64,000 nucleotides of DNA. Origin: JBNLAN01 sp050302175. GTDB taxonomy: Bacteria; Pseudomonadota; Zetaproteobacteria; Mariprofundales; Mariprofundaceae. Shown piece after piece: positions 8,867 through 17,345 of the stretch; position 1 is the stretch's first letter, and every line of letters begins with the position of its first letter. Made by a program: the position numbers and the translations under genes. Location: positions 1-64,000 of the forward strand of contig JBNLAN010000016.1 of NCBI GenBank assembly GCA_050302175.1. The letters run 5' to 3'. A model generated the notes under the pieces. It was not told the origin of the DNA, made no database searches, and saw only the letters and a program-made list of their open reading frames with translations.

Positions 8867-10606
8867 CTAATAACTTTTCCTGAATTCGGTGGCATGGCAC
8901 TTTGGACAAGGCGGAATTCTCCCGGTTTTTTTAAAGTGCATCACATTGCCGCACGCCTTGCAGGTCAGCGTGCCGGCGCTAGTGATCTCACCTGAGCGGA
9001 AGTTCAAGGCTTTGTCCGCCTTATTGGCAATCGTATTGATCGCTTGTCCGGCAACATTGAGCAGAGTGGTAATCGAAGATAAAGCTCCGGCGCTCAAGCG
9101 ACCTATATTCAGGCGCTTGCTCGCCTCTTCGCGCATGGCATTAGCCGCCTGGCTGAAGTCCCGCTCAAGAAACAGCTTAAGATTATTCCCCTGCTCCTCA
9201 GTGAACTTGCCCGCGGCAGTCAACTGCTCACGTGCTTTCTCCATAGCCATTTGCATGACTTCGGCACCCTTCTCGGTGCTTGACTCGTAGAGCTGACGGA
9301 AGCGTTCGGCCAGTTCGTCGTATTGCTCCTCCGGCGTGGCATCAATGAGACCATCCATATGTGCGATGATGGCATCTCCAAATTCCGAAGTGGAAAGTTT
9401 GGCCGCACGCTCCATCAAACGCTCAAAGTCGTAGGTGACGGTCTTGGCAGCAATCGCACCATTAATTCCCTTCAGGATGAGGTCGGCCGCCTCAGTCCAG
9501 CCCATATAGCGCAGCATCATTTCGCCGGAAAGAATAACCGATGAGGGATTCACGACATTTTTGCCTGCATACTTCGGTGCCGTGCCGTGGGTCGCTTCGA
9601 AGATAGCGTGGCCGGTGTCGTAATTGATGTTGGCACCGGGTGCTATGCCGATACCGCCCACCTGCGCTGCCAGTGCATCGGAGAGGTAGTCGCCGTTTAG
9701 ATTCAGCGTGGCGATGACGTCAAACTCTGTGGCGCGGGTAAGAACCTGCTGCAGTGCGATATCGGCAATCGCATCCTTGATGACGATGCCGTTCGGCAGC
9801 TCACACCACGGGCCGCCGTCGATCTCCTTGGCGCCGAACTCCTTCTTCGCCAGTTCATAACCCCAGTTACGGAAGCCGCCCTCGGTGAACTTCATGATAT
9901 TGCCTTTATGCACCAACGTCACCGACTTGCGATTGGTATCGATCGCGTACTGGATGGCAGCGCGAACCAGGCGCTCGGTGCCCTCCTGCGATACCGGCTT
10001 GATGCCGATGCCGGAGCTCTCAGGAAACCGAATCTTGGTGACACCCATCTCCTTCTGCAGGAAATCGATCACCTTCTTCACTTCCTTGGAGCCCGCCGCC
10101 CACTCAATGCCGGCATAGATATCCTCGGAATTCTCGCGAAAAATAACCATATCGACATCTTCCGGCTTCTTGACCGGGCTTGGCACGCCGGTGAAATACT
10201 TGACCGGGCGCAGGCAAGTGTAGAGATCGAGCTTCTGGCGCAGGGCAACATTGAGCGAGGTGATACCACCACCAATCGGCGTAGTCAGTGGTCCTTTGAT
10301 GCCGATCAGATATTCGCTGAAGGCATCCAGCGTCTCCTGAGGCAGCCAGGCATCGTCATTCTTGCCATACATATTCCAGGACTTCTCGCCTGCAAAGACT
10401 TCCATCCAGGCAATTTTTCGTTTGCCTCCATAGGCTTTTTCCACGGAAGCATCCAAAACGCGTTGTGAGGCGGCCCAGATATCGGGGCCTGTGCCATCAC
10501 CCTCGATAAAGGTGACAATCGGCTGCGTGGGAACCTGCAGCTTGCCATCAGCCCCCATGCTAATTTTTTCGCCGAACTCCGGCATCCTGATTTTGTCAAA
10601 GCTCAT
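8867..10606 (-). CDS. icd: NADP-type isocitrate dehydrogenase fused to a YbeL-like zinc-ribbon domain
   Basis: Residues 1 to about 421 are a full isocitrate dehydrogenase of the E. coli Icd type (FIEGDGTGPDIW, FRENSEDIYAGIEW, HKGNIMKFTEG, NLNGDYLSDALAAQVGG, EATHGTAPKYAG, ending SEFGDAIIAHM). The remaining 158 residues are not part of the enzyme: a helical stretch is followed by SGEITSAGTLTCKACG and IPPCPKCHATEF, giving cysteine pairs at about 549/552 and 567/570. This order matches the small DUF1451/YbeL zinc-ribbon proteins. Start ATG 10606 (MSFDKI) has GGGAG just upstream; an in-frame TTG at 10618 lies before that site. Family assignment of the tail is from memory of the motif. Confidence 0.93.
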   Translation of the reverse strand: MSFDKIRMPEFGEKISMGADGKLQVPTQPIVTFIEGDGTGPDIWAASQRVLDASVEKAYGGKRKIAWMEVFAGEKSWNMYGKNDDAWLPQETLDAFSEYLIGIKGPLTTPIGGGITSLNVALRQKLDLYTCLRPVKYFTGVPSPVKKPEDVDMVIFRENSEDIYAGIEWAAGSKEVKKVIDFLQKEMGVTKIRFPESSGIGIKPVSQEGTERLVRAAIQYAIDTNRKSVTLVHKGNIMKFTEGGFRNWGYELAKKEFGAKEIDGGPWCELPNGIVIKDAIADIALQQVLTRATEFDVIATLNLNGDYLSDALAAQVGGIGIAPGANINYDTGHAIFEATHGTAPKYAGKNVVNPSSVILSGEMMLRYMGWTEAADLILKGINGAIAAKTVTYDFERLMERAAKLSTSEFGDAIIAHMDGLIDATPEEQYDELAERFRQLYESSTEKGAEVMQMAMEKAREQLTAAGKFTEEQGNNLKLFLERDFSQAANAMREEASKRLNIGRLSAGALSSITTLLNVAGQAINTIANKADKALNFRSGEITSAGTLTCKACGNVMHFKKTGRIPPCPKCHATEFRKSY

Positions 10607-10639
10607 GGCTGCTCCCAACGATAAATAGTACTGTGGCGA

Positions 10640-10927
10640 TTACTTCGAATCGGAAACCTGTTTCAGGTGTGCTGCTTTTTGCGCTTTCAGCTTGGCGCGA
10701 ATGGCCAAAGCCCGGGCCTTCTCATATTGTTGCAATTCGATGGCTTCGGAAGCTTCCTGCAATGCCTGCTCTGCGCTCTTCAGCTCCCGGTCGGCAGGTA
10801 CTGATGACTTGTCAATGGCCTGAGCGGTCTCAACCGCTGTGCGGGCCTCGGCCATCTCCTGCACTGGCGGCTTGGCGCCGCACGAAGCAAGAAACATCAG
10901 TACAGTTGCAAGAATCAGCGTTCTCAA
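10640..10927 (-). CDS. Small lipoprotein, DUF4398-like
   Basis: 95 residues with a lipoprotein signal ending LASC (lipid-modified Cys about 16). The mature part is a charged, alanine-rich helical repeat (AEQALQEASEAIELQQYEKARAL is cut here to AEQALQEASEAI) like the DUF4398 family of envelope lipoproteins. Role unknown. It lies 33 nt upstream of icd on the same strand and downstream of aspS, so it may be cotranscribed with icd. Confidence 0.75.
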   Translation of the reverse strand: MRTLILATVLMFLASCGAKPPVQEMAEARTAVETAQAIDKSSVPADRELKSAEQALQEASEAIELQQYEKARALAIRAKLKAQKAAHLKQVSDSK

Positions 10928-11012
10928 TAGAGCCTCCGGCAGGCTTCATCTTTACCCAACTGAATCATTAGCCGTATCTTCTGTAAAGTCAAAGGATGAT
11001 GTAATGCGTTTG

Positions 11013-12806
11013 CTACTCAGGCTTATCTACGGAAACCTGGCGGCGCTTACGCAGACCCAGCTCCTTCAACTGTGTCTCACTTACTTCAGATGGCGATTCA
11101 CACATCAGGTCGGATGCCTTCTGGGTTTTCGGAAATGCAATCACATCACGAATCGAATCCGCACCAGTCATCAGAGCTAACACGCGATCCAAACCAAATG
11201 CCAAGCCTCCATGTGGTGGTGCGCCATACTGCAGCGCTTTGATCAGGAAACCAAACTTCTGCTCGGCTTCTGCTTCGGAAATACCAAGCAACGAGAACAC
11301 TTTCTGCTGCATGGCCGGATCATGAATACGGATCGAGCCGCCGCCAATCTCGGTGCCATTCCAGACCAGGTCATAGGCGACCGAACGTACATCCAGCGGA
11401 TCAGAATCGAGCTTGAGCAGGTCTTCGGGGTTGGGTGAAGTGAACGGATGGTGCAATGCCTCCAGACGCTTCTCATCAGCATTCCAGCCAAACATCGGGA
11501 AATCGACCACCCAGACAAAGCGGTTATCTCCCTTTTTGATCAAGCCAAGATCGTGCCCGATCTTCACGCGCAGATGACCAAGTGAGTCGTTGACCACCTT
11601 GGTATCTCCGGCCCCAAAAAACAGCAAGTCACCGTTTTCAGCCCCGGAACGCTCAAGAATTTCAGCCAGAATGTTTTCCGGTAAAAATTTCACGATGGGT
11701 GACTGCAGGCCATCCGGCAGGTTCGAATTATCGTTAACCTTGATCCATGCCAGCCCCTTGGCGCCAAAGATGGAAACATAGTTGGTGTAGTCGTCGATCT
11801 GTTTACGGGAGAGCTCGCCGCCATTCGGTACGCGCATTACTTTGATCAGCCCACCTTTGTCGGCAGGTTCGCGGAATACCTTGAATTCCACCTGCTTCAT
11901 CAGGTCAGTGATGTTCAGATGTTCCAGTCCGAAGCGCACATCCGGACGGTCAAGGCCGTAGCGCTCCATAGCATCGTGCCAGGTGAGACGATTAAACGGG
12001 ACAGAGAGCTTTTCTCCGGTTCCAGCCTCGAACATGGCGCAGATCAGCCCTTCCGCCAGCGCCATCACCTCTTCCTGGCCAACGAATGACATTTCGAGAT
12101 CCACCTGAGTAAATTCCGGTTGGCGATCAGCACGCAGGTCTTCATCGCGGAAACAGCGAGCGATCTGATAGTAGCGCTCCATGCCGGAAACCATCAGCAG
12201 CTGTTTGAATATCTGCGGGCTCTGCGGTAATGCATAGAAGGAGCCGGGATACACACGGGATGGCACCAGATAATCGCGGGCGCCTTCCGGGGTGGATTTG
12301 TTCAGGATCGGAGTCTCGACATCGAGAAACTCCTGCGAATCAAGAAAAGTCCGTGCCGCATGCGTCACCTTGTGGCGCAGAATCATGTTCTTCTGCATTT
12401 TCGGGCGACGCAGATCGAGATATCGATACTCAAGGCGCGCCTGCTCACCTACATCGCAATCATCCTCAATCATGAATGGCGGGGTCTCCGAGCGATTGAG
12501 CACGGTCAGGCAAGATGCCTTCACTTCGATTTCACCGGTGGGGAGTTTGGTGTTTACGGTTTCCGCACTGCGTGCAATCACTTCGCCTTCAACGCTGATT
12601 ACATCCTGCTGGCGCAGGCTGTGTGCAAGCTTATGTTCGGCGGCGGTATCGGGGTGCACCACAACCTGCACAACACCTGAGCGGTCACGGATATCAAGGA
12701 AAATCACGCCACCATGGTCACGATTGGTTTGTACCCAACCGGAAAGCATGGCTTTCTTGCCGATGTCGCTCTTACGAAATGCTCCGCAATTGGTGCGCTG
12801 GGACAT
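11013..12806 (-). CDS. aspS: Aspartyl-tRNA synthetase
   Basis: Class II synthetase of the bacterial type, 597 residues. N-terminal OB-fold anticodon-binding domain (LSGWVQTNRDHGGVIFLDIR), motif 2 region (FRDEDLRADRQPEFTQVDLEMSF is shortened here to FRDEDLRADRQPEFTQ), the inserted GAD domain in the middle, and motif 3 (GGLAFGLDRVLALMTG). GGAGG lies upstream of ATG 12806. Charges tRNA-Asp; whether it is also non-discriminating for tRNA-Asn cannot be judged from this window. Confidence 0.96.
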   Translation of the reverse strand: MSQRTNCGAFRKSDIGKKAMLSGWVQTNRDHGGVIFLDIRDRSGVVQVVVHPDTAAEHKLAHSLRQQDVISVEGEVIARSAETVNTKLPTGEIEVKASCLTVLNRSETPPFMIEDDCDVGEQARLEYRYLDLRRPKMQKNMILRHKVTHAARTFLDSQEFLDVETPILNKSTPEGARDYLVPSRVYPGSFYALPQSPQIFKQLLMVSGMERYYQIARCFRDEDLRADRQPEFTQVDLEMSFVGQEEVMALAEGLICAMFEAGTGEKLSVPFNRLTWHDAMERYGLDRPDVRFGLEHLNITDLMKQVEFKVFREPADKGGLIKVMRVPNGGELSRKQIDDYTNYVSIFGAKGLAWIKVNDNSNLPDGLQSPIVKFLPENILAEILERSGAENGDLLFFGAGDTKVVNDSLGHLRVKIGHDLGLIKKGDNRFVWVVDFPMFGWNADEKRLEALHHPFTSPNPEDLLKLDSDPLDVRSVAYDLVWNGTEIGGGSIRIHDPAMQQKVFSLLGISEAEAEQKFGFLIKALQYGAPPHGGLAFGLDRVLALMTGADSIRDVIAFPKTQKASDLMCESPSEVSETQLKELGLRKRRQVSVDKPE

Positions 12807-12901
12807 GCTGTTCAGACCTCCGTGCTTAAGCCCGGGCAGACTAGCGTCCGCGCCGTCAACTGCAAGGAATTTCCTTGTGTTTTTGGTCTATTCACAGTCC
12901 T

Positions 12902-14020
12902 TCAGGTAAGCTCCGAGATCATTTTCACGACCCTGCCCAGTTGCGACTCCGACAAATAAAAGTGCGGTGAAAAGCGCACGCCGCCGAAGCGTTGCACACA
13001 CAGCACCCCACGCTTCTGAAAATAACGGTGCAGGTCTGCCGCATCGAGATTGCGATGGCGAAAGGTGACAATGCCAGCAAAGCGCCCTTCCGATTCAGGC
13101 GTAATGAGTTCCAGTACAGGTGACTCGCCAATCGCGCGCATCAAAACACGTACACAGGCAAGCACACGGGCTTCCACCTTTTCCATCCCCTCCTCCTCCA
13201 GCAGGGAGAGGCTGGCATTCAGGGCATGGATACCAAGCATGTTTGGGCTGCCGGGCTCAAAGCGGCTTGCATTTTTGGAAATTTCCCAGTCGGTGCGATC
13301 AAAATCACCTTTTCGCTCCACCATGTGCCAACCATACTGCGTCAGGCTGAGCTGTTCGCGCGCTTGCGATGATGAGTAGAAAACACCCAGTCCCTCCGGG
13401 GCCAGCATCCATTTGTGCCCATCTGCCACCACAAAGTCGGCATGGCAGGCCAGTGCATCGAAGCAAATAGCGCCGAGCGACTGGATCGCATCCACACAAA
13501 ACAGCACCCCACGCTCTCTACAAGCCTCACCAAGCCGCTGTAAGTCCAGGCGCAGGCCGGTGGCAAACTGTACGGATGAGATGGTTAGCAGACGAGTGTG
13601 CTCGTCGATGGCTGCGATGAGAGAGCTTTCCGGGTCGAGACCGGACACATCGACCTGCCTGAATTCAACCCCTTTTGCTGCCAGAGATTCCCAGACAATA
13701 CGGTTGGAGGGGAACTCCTGATTACTGGAAACCACATTCTCTCCTGTCTGCCACTGCAGGCCGTAGGCAACAAAAGAGAGCCCCTCCGAGGTGTTTTTCA
13801 CCAGGGCGATATCGTCCGCGCTCTCGGCATTTAGCAGGTGCTTCAGGCGCGTACGTAACTCGCGCTCCACGTTGAGCCACTGCATGAAATATTTTGAGCT
13901 ATAGCGGATATTTTCTTCAGAGAATGCAGTGATCGCCTGCAAGGTGCGCCGGGGCCATGGCGCCACCGCAGCGTTGTTCAAGTGGATCAGTTCTTCATCG
14001 AGATGAAATTCGGGATGCAT
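12902..14020 (-). CDS. Class V aminotransferase (cysteine desulfurase-like fold)
   Basis: 372-residue PLP enzyme of fold type I. The N-terminus (IHLNNAAVAPWPRRTL) and the PLP lysine in VADGHKWMLAPEGLG (about residue 205) place it in the class V / NifS-kynureninase superfamily. The cysteine loop that defines true cysteine desulfurases is not obvious, so the substrate is unknown; isopenicillin-N-epimerase-like annotation is common for such proteins. It lies between aspS and an intrinsic terminator of the hppA unit, with only short gaps, and so has its own promoter or reads through. Confidence 0.85.
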   Translation of the reverse strand: MHPEFHLDEELIHLNNAAVAPWPRRTLQAITAFSEENIRYSSKYFMQWLNVERELRTRLKHLLNAESADDIALVKNTSEGLSFVAYGLQWQTGENVVSSNQEFPSNRIVWESLAAKGVEFRQVDVSGLDPESSLIAAIDEHTRLLTISSVQFATGLRLDLQRLGEACRERGVLFCVDAIQSLGAICFDALACHADFVVADGHKWMLAPEGLGVFYSSSQAREQLSLTQYGWHMVERKGDFDRTDWEISKNASRFEPGSPNMLGIHALNASLSLLEEEGMEKVEARVLACVRVLMRAIGESPVLELITPESEGRFAGIVTFRHRNLDAADLHRYFQKRGVLCVQRFGGVRFSPHFYLSESQLGRVVKMISELT

Positions 14021-14035
14021 CGTGTTCCCCGTGAC

Positions 14036-14067
14036 AAAAGCAAAGAGCCTGTTGCCAGGCTCTTTGC
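14036..14067 (-). terminator. Intrinsic terminator of the hppA/DUF4389 unit
   Basis: On the minus strand a 12-bp perfect stem (GCAAAGAGCCTG / CAGGCTCTTTGC in plus orientation, 14040-14051 and 14056-14067) with a 4-nt loop is followed by TTTTG. It lies 10 nt after the DUF4389 stop. Confidence 0.88.
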
Positions 14068-14077
14068 AGATTCTTAT

Positions 14078-14455
14078 CTATTCGTCCGTCTTCGGTTTCG
14101 CAGCGGCTTTTTTCGCGGCCGGTTTGCGGGCAGGAGCTGCTTTTTTGGCAGGGGTGCTTTCCGCAGGCGCGGAGTGCGCAGCCTCCGCCGGCCAGTCGGC
14201 AAACGGGAAAGGTTTGCTGTTGCTAACATAGGTCAGATACCGAACAATTTGATAGACATAGTCGGATAACTGTCTGCCAAAATCGAGCAGGCGCGCATTG
14301 GCGCGTCCGGTAAACAGTGTGAGCAGGAACTGCAGTGCAACCAAAATAAACAGCACGATCTCTGCCACGTAGAAGAACAGGCCGAACATCAGCATGTAGA
14401 TCAGTCGCATCCAGATTTCGACGTCTTTCAGGTTTTCCTTTACATCATCTGACAT
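14078..14455 (-). CDS. DUF4389-like membrane protein with histone-H1-like tail
   Basis: 125 residues from ATG 14455 (MSDDVKENLK), which has GGTGA upstream; the longer frame runs into hppA. Two hydrophobic segments (LIYMLMFGLFFYVAEIVLF and following) match the DUF4389 layout with KDVEIWMRL at the start and LTYVSNSKPFPFADWP after the membrane part. The last 35 residues are Ala/Lys/Pro repeats (PAKKAAPARKPAAKKAAAK), a basic low-complexity tail that may bind nucleic acid or acidic lipids. Cotranscribed with the upstream pyrophosphatase gene and closed by a terminator. Confidence 0.8.
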   Translation of the reverse strand: MSDDVKENLKDVEIWMRLIYMLMFGLFFYVAEIVLFILVALQFLLTLFTGRANARLLDFGRQLSDYVYQIVRYLTYVSNSKPFPFADWPAEAAHSAPAESTPAKKAAPARKPAAKKAAAKPKTDE

Positions 14456-14492
14456 TATGTCACCTCGTATCATTGAATTTATATCCGGGATT

Positions 14493-16493
14493 CTAGCCCA
14501 GTAGCGGTGCAATCACCAGACTCACAATCGCCATCACATTGATCAGAATGTTCATGGAGGGGCCGGAAGTATCTTTGAAAGGGTCCCCCACCGTATCCCC
14601 CACAACCGCAGCCTTATGCACTTCCGAGCCTTTGCCGCCGTGGTTTCCGTGTTCGACATACTTCTTGGCATTATCCCAGGCCCCCCCGGAATTTGCCATG
14701 GTGAGGGCGAGCAACACACAGCCTACGAGAGCCCCGCCCAGCATGCCACCCAGAGCAGCAGGGCCAATGCCGAAACCGACAACTACAGGCGCTGTCACAG
14801 CCAACACGCCCGGCAAAATCATGCGCTTAAGTGCCGCTGTGGTCGCAATATCGATACAGCGTGCGTGGTCCGGTGTACCGGTGCCCTCCATCAAGCCGGG
14901 AATTTCGTGAAACTGACGACGAATCTCCTTAATCATATCGAAAGCGGCATCGCCGACCGCGGTCATGGTCATGGCTGCCACCCAGAACGGAAACACGCCA
15001 CCGACAAAAATGCCGATCAGTACCAGCGGATTATTCAGCTCCAGGCTGAAGCCACTGTTGTGCAACGAGACTGTCTGTACATAAGCGCTGATGATCGCCA
15101 GCGCAGCAAGTGCAGCAGCCCCGATGGCAAAGCCTTTACCGATAGCCGCAGTGGTGTTGCCGAGCTCATCCAGCGAATCGGTAATCTTGCGGGTTTCCGC
15201 GCCCATGCCGGCCATTTCGGCAATACCGCCAGCGTTGTCAGCCACCGGACCATAGGCATCGATGGCCATGGTAATACCCACCGTGGCAAGCATGCCGACC
15301 GCCGCGATACCAACGCCGTAGAGGCCACAAAGCGTTGTGGAAACATAGATAATGGCGCAAATAGTGAACATCGGGATCACTACCGACTGCATGCCGACTG
15401 CCAGGCCCGTAATCATCACAGTCGCAGGCCCGGTTTCGCCGGAGAGCGCGATACGGCGAACAGGTGGCCCACCCGTGTAGTACTCGGTAATCATGCCGAT
15501 AACCACGCCACCACCGGCTCCCGATACAACAGCCCACCAGATATCGCTGGAGACGCCCACCCATGCATCTACAAACCAGGCCATAGTGATAAACAAAACC
15601 GATGCGCCGATCGTACCAATACGCAGCGCCGTTTGCGGTCTTTGCGTAGAGAAAATGCGCACCAGCCCGATGCCTGCAATCGAACAGATCAATCCGGTTG
15701 CTGCCAGCGCCAGCGGCAGGAACATCAGCGCCTGCTGTGTACCCAAAGGATCAAGTGCATCCGCCGTCATGGTCGAGGCGATAGCGATAGTGGCGATCAT
15801 GGCACCGCAATAGGACTCGAAGATGTCCGAGCCCATGCCGGCCACATCGCCGACATTATCGCCGACGTTATCGGCAATCACACCTGGGTTGCGGGGATCA
15901 TCTTCGGGAATTCCGGCTTCGACCTTACCGACCAGGTCAGCACCAACATCCGCGCTCTTGGTGAAAATACCGCCGCCCACACGCGAGAAGAGCGCTACCG
16001 ACGAGGCTCCCATGCCGAAGCCGTGAATAGCATGGGCGGTTTCAGGATCGCCGCCGAAGAAAAGATAGAGCGTGCCAAGCCCCACTAACCCCAAAGAGGC
16101 CACAGTGAGCCCCATGATGGAGCCGCCGAAGAAGGCGATATCGAGTGCTGCCGCTGTACCTTCGTTTTGCGCAGCAATGGCTGTGCGTACATTGGCCTTG
16201 GTCGCTGAGAACATGCCGAAATACCCGGCCAGAGCCGAGCAGCCTGCACCGGCCAGAAATGCGATGGTGGTGTTTATGCCCAGATAGTAGGCGAGGAATG
16301 CAGCAACAACGACAACAAAAATACCAAGTATGGAATATTCGCGTTTGAGGAAAATCATCGCGCCGAGATGAATCGCACCGGCAATTTCGGTGACTTTTCC
16401 CTCACCTGCCGGATATTTTTTTACGATCCAGTAAAGAAAAAATGCTGTGACCAAACCAAACAGGCCGAGAATAACCGGAATTCCGTGCGCCAT
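14493..16493 (-). CDS. hppA: Ion-pumping membrane pyrophosphatase
   Basis: 666-residue polytopic membrane protein (about 16 segments) that couples PPi hydrolysis to H+ or Na+ export. The substrate-site motif DVGADLVGKVEAGIPEDDPR, the motif NPGVIADNVGDNVGDVAGMG and the C-terminal GDTVGDPFKDTSGPS are complete. The sequence GNTTAAIGKGFAIG has alanine where K+-independent enzymes have lysine (GNTTKA), which points to a K+-dependent enzyme; that subclass includes both H+ and Na+ pumps. AGGACTT precedes ATG 16493, with a clear promoter 30 nt upstream. It would salvage PPi energy in an energy-limited organism. Confidence 0.96.
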   Translation of the reverse strand: MAHGIPVILGLFGLVTAFFLYWIVKKYPAGEGKVTEIAGAIHLGAMIFLKREYSILGIFVVVVAAFLAYYLGINTTIAFLAGAGCSALAGYFGMFSATKANVRTAIAAQNEGTAAALDIAFFGGSIMGLTVASLGLVGLGTLYLFFGGDPETAHAIHGFGMGASSVALFSRVGGGIFTKSADVGADLVGKVEAGIPEDDPRNPGVIADNVGDNVGDVAGMGSDIFESYCGAMIATIAIASTMTADALDPLGTQQALMFLPLALAATGLICSIAGIGLVRIFSTQRPQTALRIGTIGASVLFITMAWFVDAWVGVSSDIWWAVVSGAGGGVVIGMITEYYTGGPPVRRIALSGETGPATVMITGLAVGMQSVVIPMFTICAIIYVSTTLCGLYGVGIAAVGMLATVGITMAIDAYGPVADNAGGIAEMAGMGAETRKITDSLDELGNTTAAIGKGFAIGAAALAALAIISAYVQTVSLHNSGFSLELNNPLVLIGIFVGGVFPFWVAAMTMTAVGDAAFDMIKEIRRQFHEIPGLMEGTGTPDHARCIDIATTAALKRMILPGVLAVTAPVVVGFGIGPAALGGMLGGALVGCVLLALTMANSGGAWDNAKKYVEHGNHGGKGSEVHKAAVVGDTVGDPFKDTSGPSMNILINVMAIVSLVIAPLLG

Positions 16494-16522
16494 AAGTCCT
16501 CCCTTATATTGCGGTTATGCCC

Positions 16523-16550
16523 ACTTTAGGTCGGGCGCTTTTCACGTCAA
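16523..16550 (-). promoter_or_regulatory. Putative sigma70 promoter of hppA
   Basis: Minus strand: TTGACG (16550-16545), 16-bp spacer TGAAAAGCGCCCGACC, TAAAGT (16528-16523). Predicted start about 16516, giving a leader of roughly 22 nt before hppA. The block 16523-16557 is 31/35 identical to 18674-18708 upstream of the next operon, including most of the spacer. Confidence 0.7.
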
Positions 16551-16576
16551 GAGAAAGCTCCTATTTGCGCCTGAGC

Positions 16577-17320
16577 CTATTTCGCCACTTCGCGGTCGCG
16601 CTTTTCAATCGCAGCTTCTGCTTGCCGCTTGTACTCCACCAATTCGTTCATACGAGAACTGTCAGGAAAACGCTCTATCATCTCATTCACGGTTTCCAGA
16701 TATTTGTCGTAATCTTTCTGTTCTACATAATTACCTAACAAAACCTCATAGGTTTGCCACTCATAGTCCGGATTATCGACTGGCTGCGACCCCGCATTGG
16801 CTATTTCAAGCTCTTTTTTCAGTGCGCGTTGTTTAATGTCTGGCGGTGACAGAACATCATCAGCCATTGTCCCCAACATTTCACGTGTTAAATGAGCCGG
16901 AGCATCAGGGACTTCATCCAAATCAAGGGCTTTGCGCCGATTGGCCTGATATTCTTTGATTAACGCCTGATTCTCAGGAGCATCAAGATGATATGTTTTA
17001 CCTTCTTTCACAAGATCAAACTGATACAGACCTCGTTTTAAACGCCCTAACTCTCCTAATACCCACCAAACAACAGGATCATTTCCATGTTGCGCAGTAA
17101 ATGCATCGGCCTCGTTGCTACGTTTGATCAATAAGTTTCTCATCTCCGGAGTAACGGCTCGATATGCGTATGTTGTCGTTCCAGCTTCATCAATTGGAGT
17201 TTTTGACAATTCAGCCAAGGCTTCTCGCTTCCAAAGCAGATATGCATCATCAATTTGCGCCGCTATTTCCAATGGCCAAATCAACAATGATAAAATTAAT
17301 ATGCGTTTCAATATTTTCAT
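16577..17320 (-). CDS. Secreted protein of unknown function, possibly helical repeat
   Basis: 247 residues with a signal peptide (MKILKRILILSLLIWPLEIA, cleavage near AQ). The mature part is charged and helical; its C-terminal third (NYVEQKDYDKYLETVNEMIE, then RFPDSSRMNELVEYKRQAE) resembles a TPR-type pair, but no family is recognised. It follows the 424-residue gene by 25 nt, both more AT-rich than hppA and pncC around them. The pair probably forms one transcript from the promoter at 18674-18701. Confidence 0.7.
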   Translation of the reverse strand: MKILKRILILSLLIWPLEIAAQIDDAYLLWKREALAELSKTPIDEAGTTTYAYRAVTPEMRNLLIKRSNEADAFTAQHGNDPVVWWVLGELGRLKRGLYQFDLVKEGKTYHLDAPENQALIKEYQANRRKALDLDEVPDAPAHLTREMLGTMADDVLSPPDIKQRALKKELEIANAGSQPVDNPDYEWQTYEVLLGNYVEQKDYDKYLETVNEMIERFPDSSRMNELVEYKRQAEAAIEKRDREVAK

Positions 17321-17345
17321 CTGTGATTCCCTATTGTCGAATCAG

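Noticed and set aside
14616..16088. Open frame of 490 codons on the plus strand
   Set aside because: It is fully antisense to the pyrophosphatase gene; its residue content (His/Arg/Asn rich) is typical of a shadow frame.
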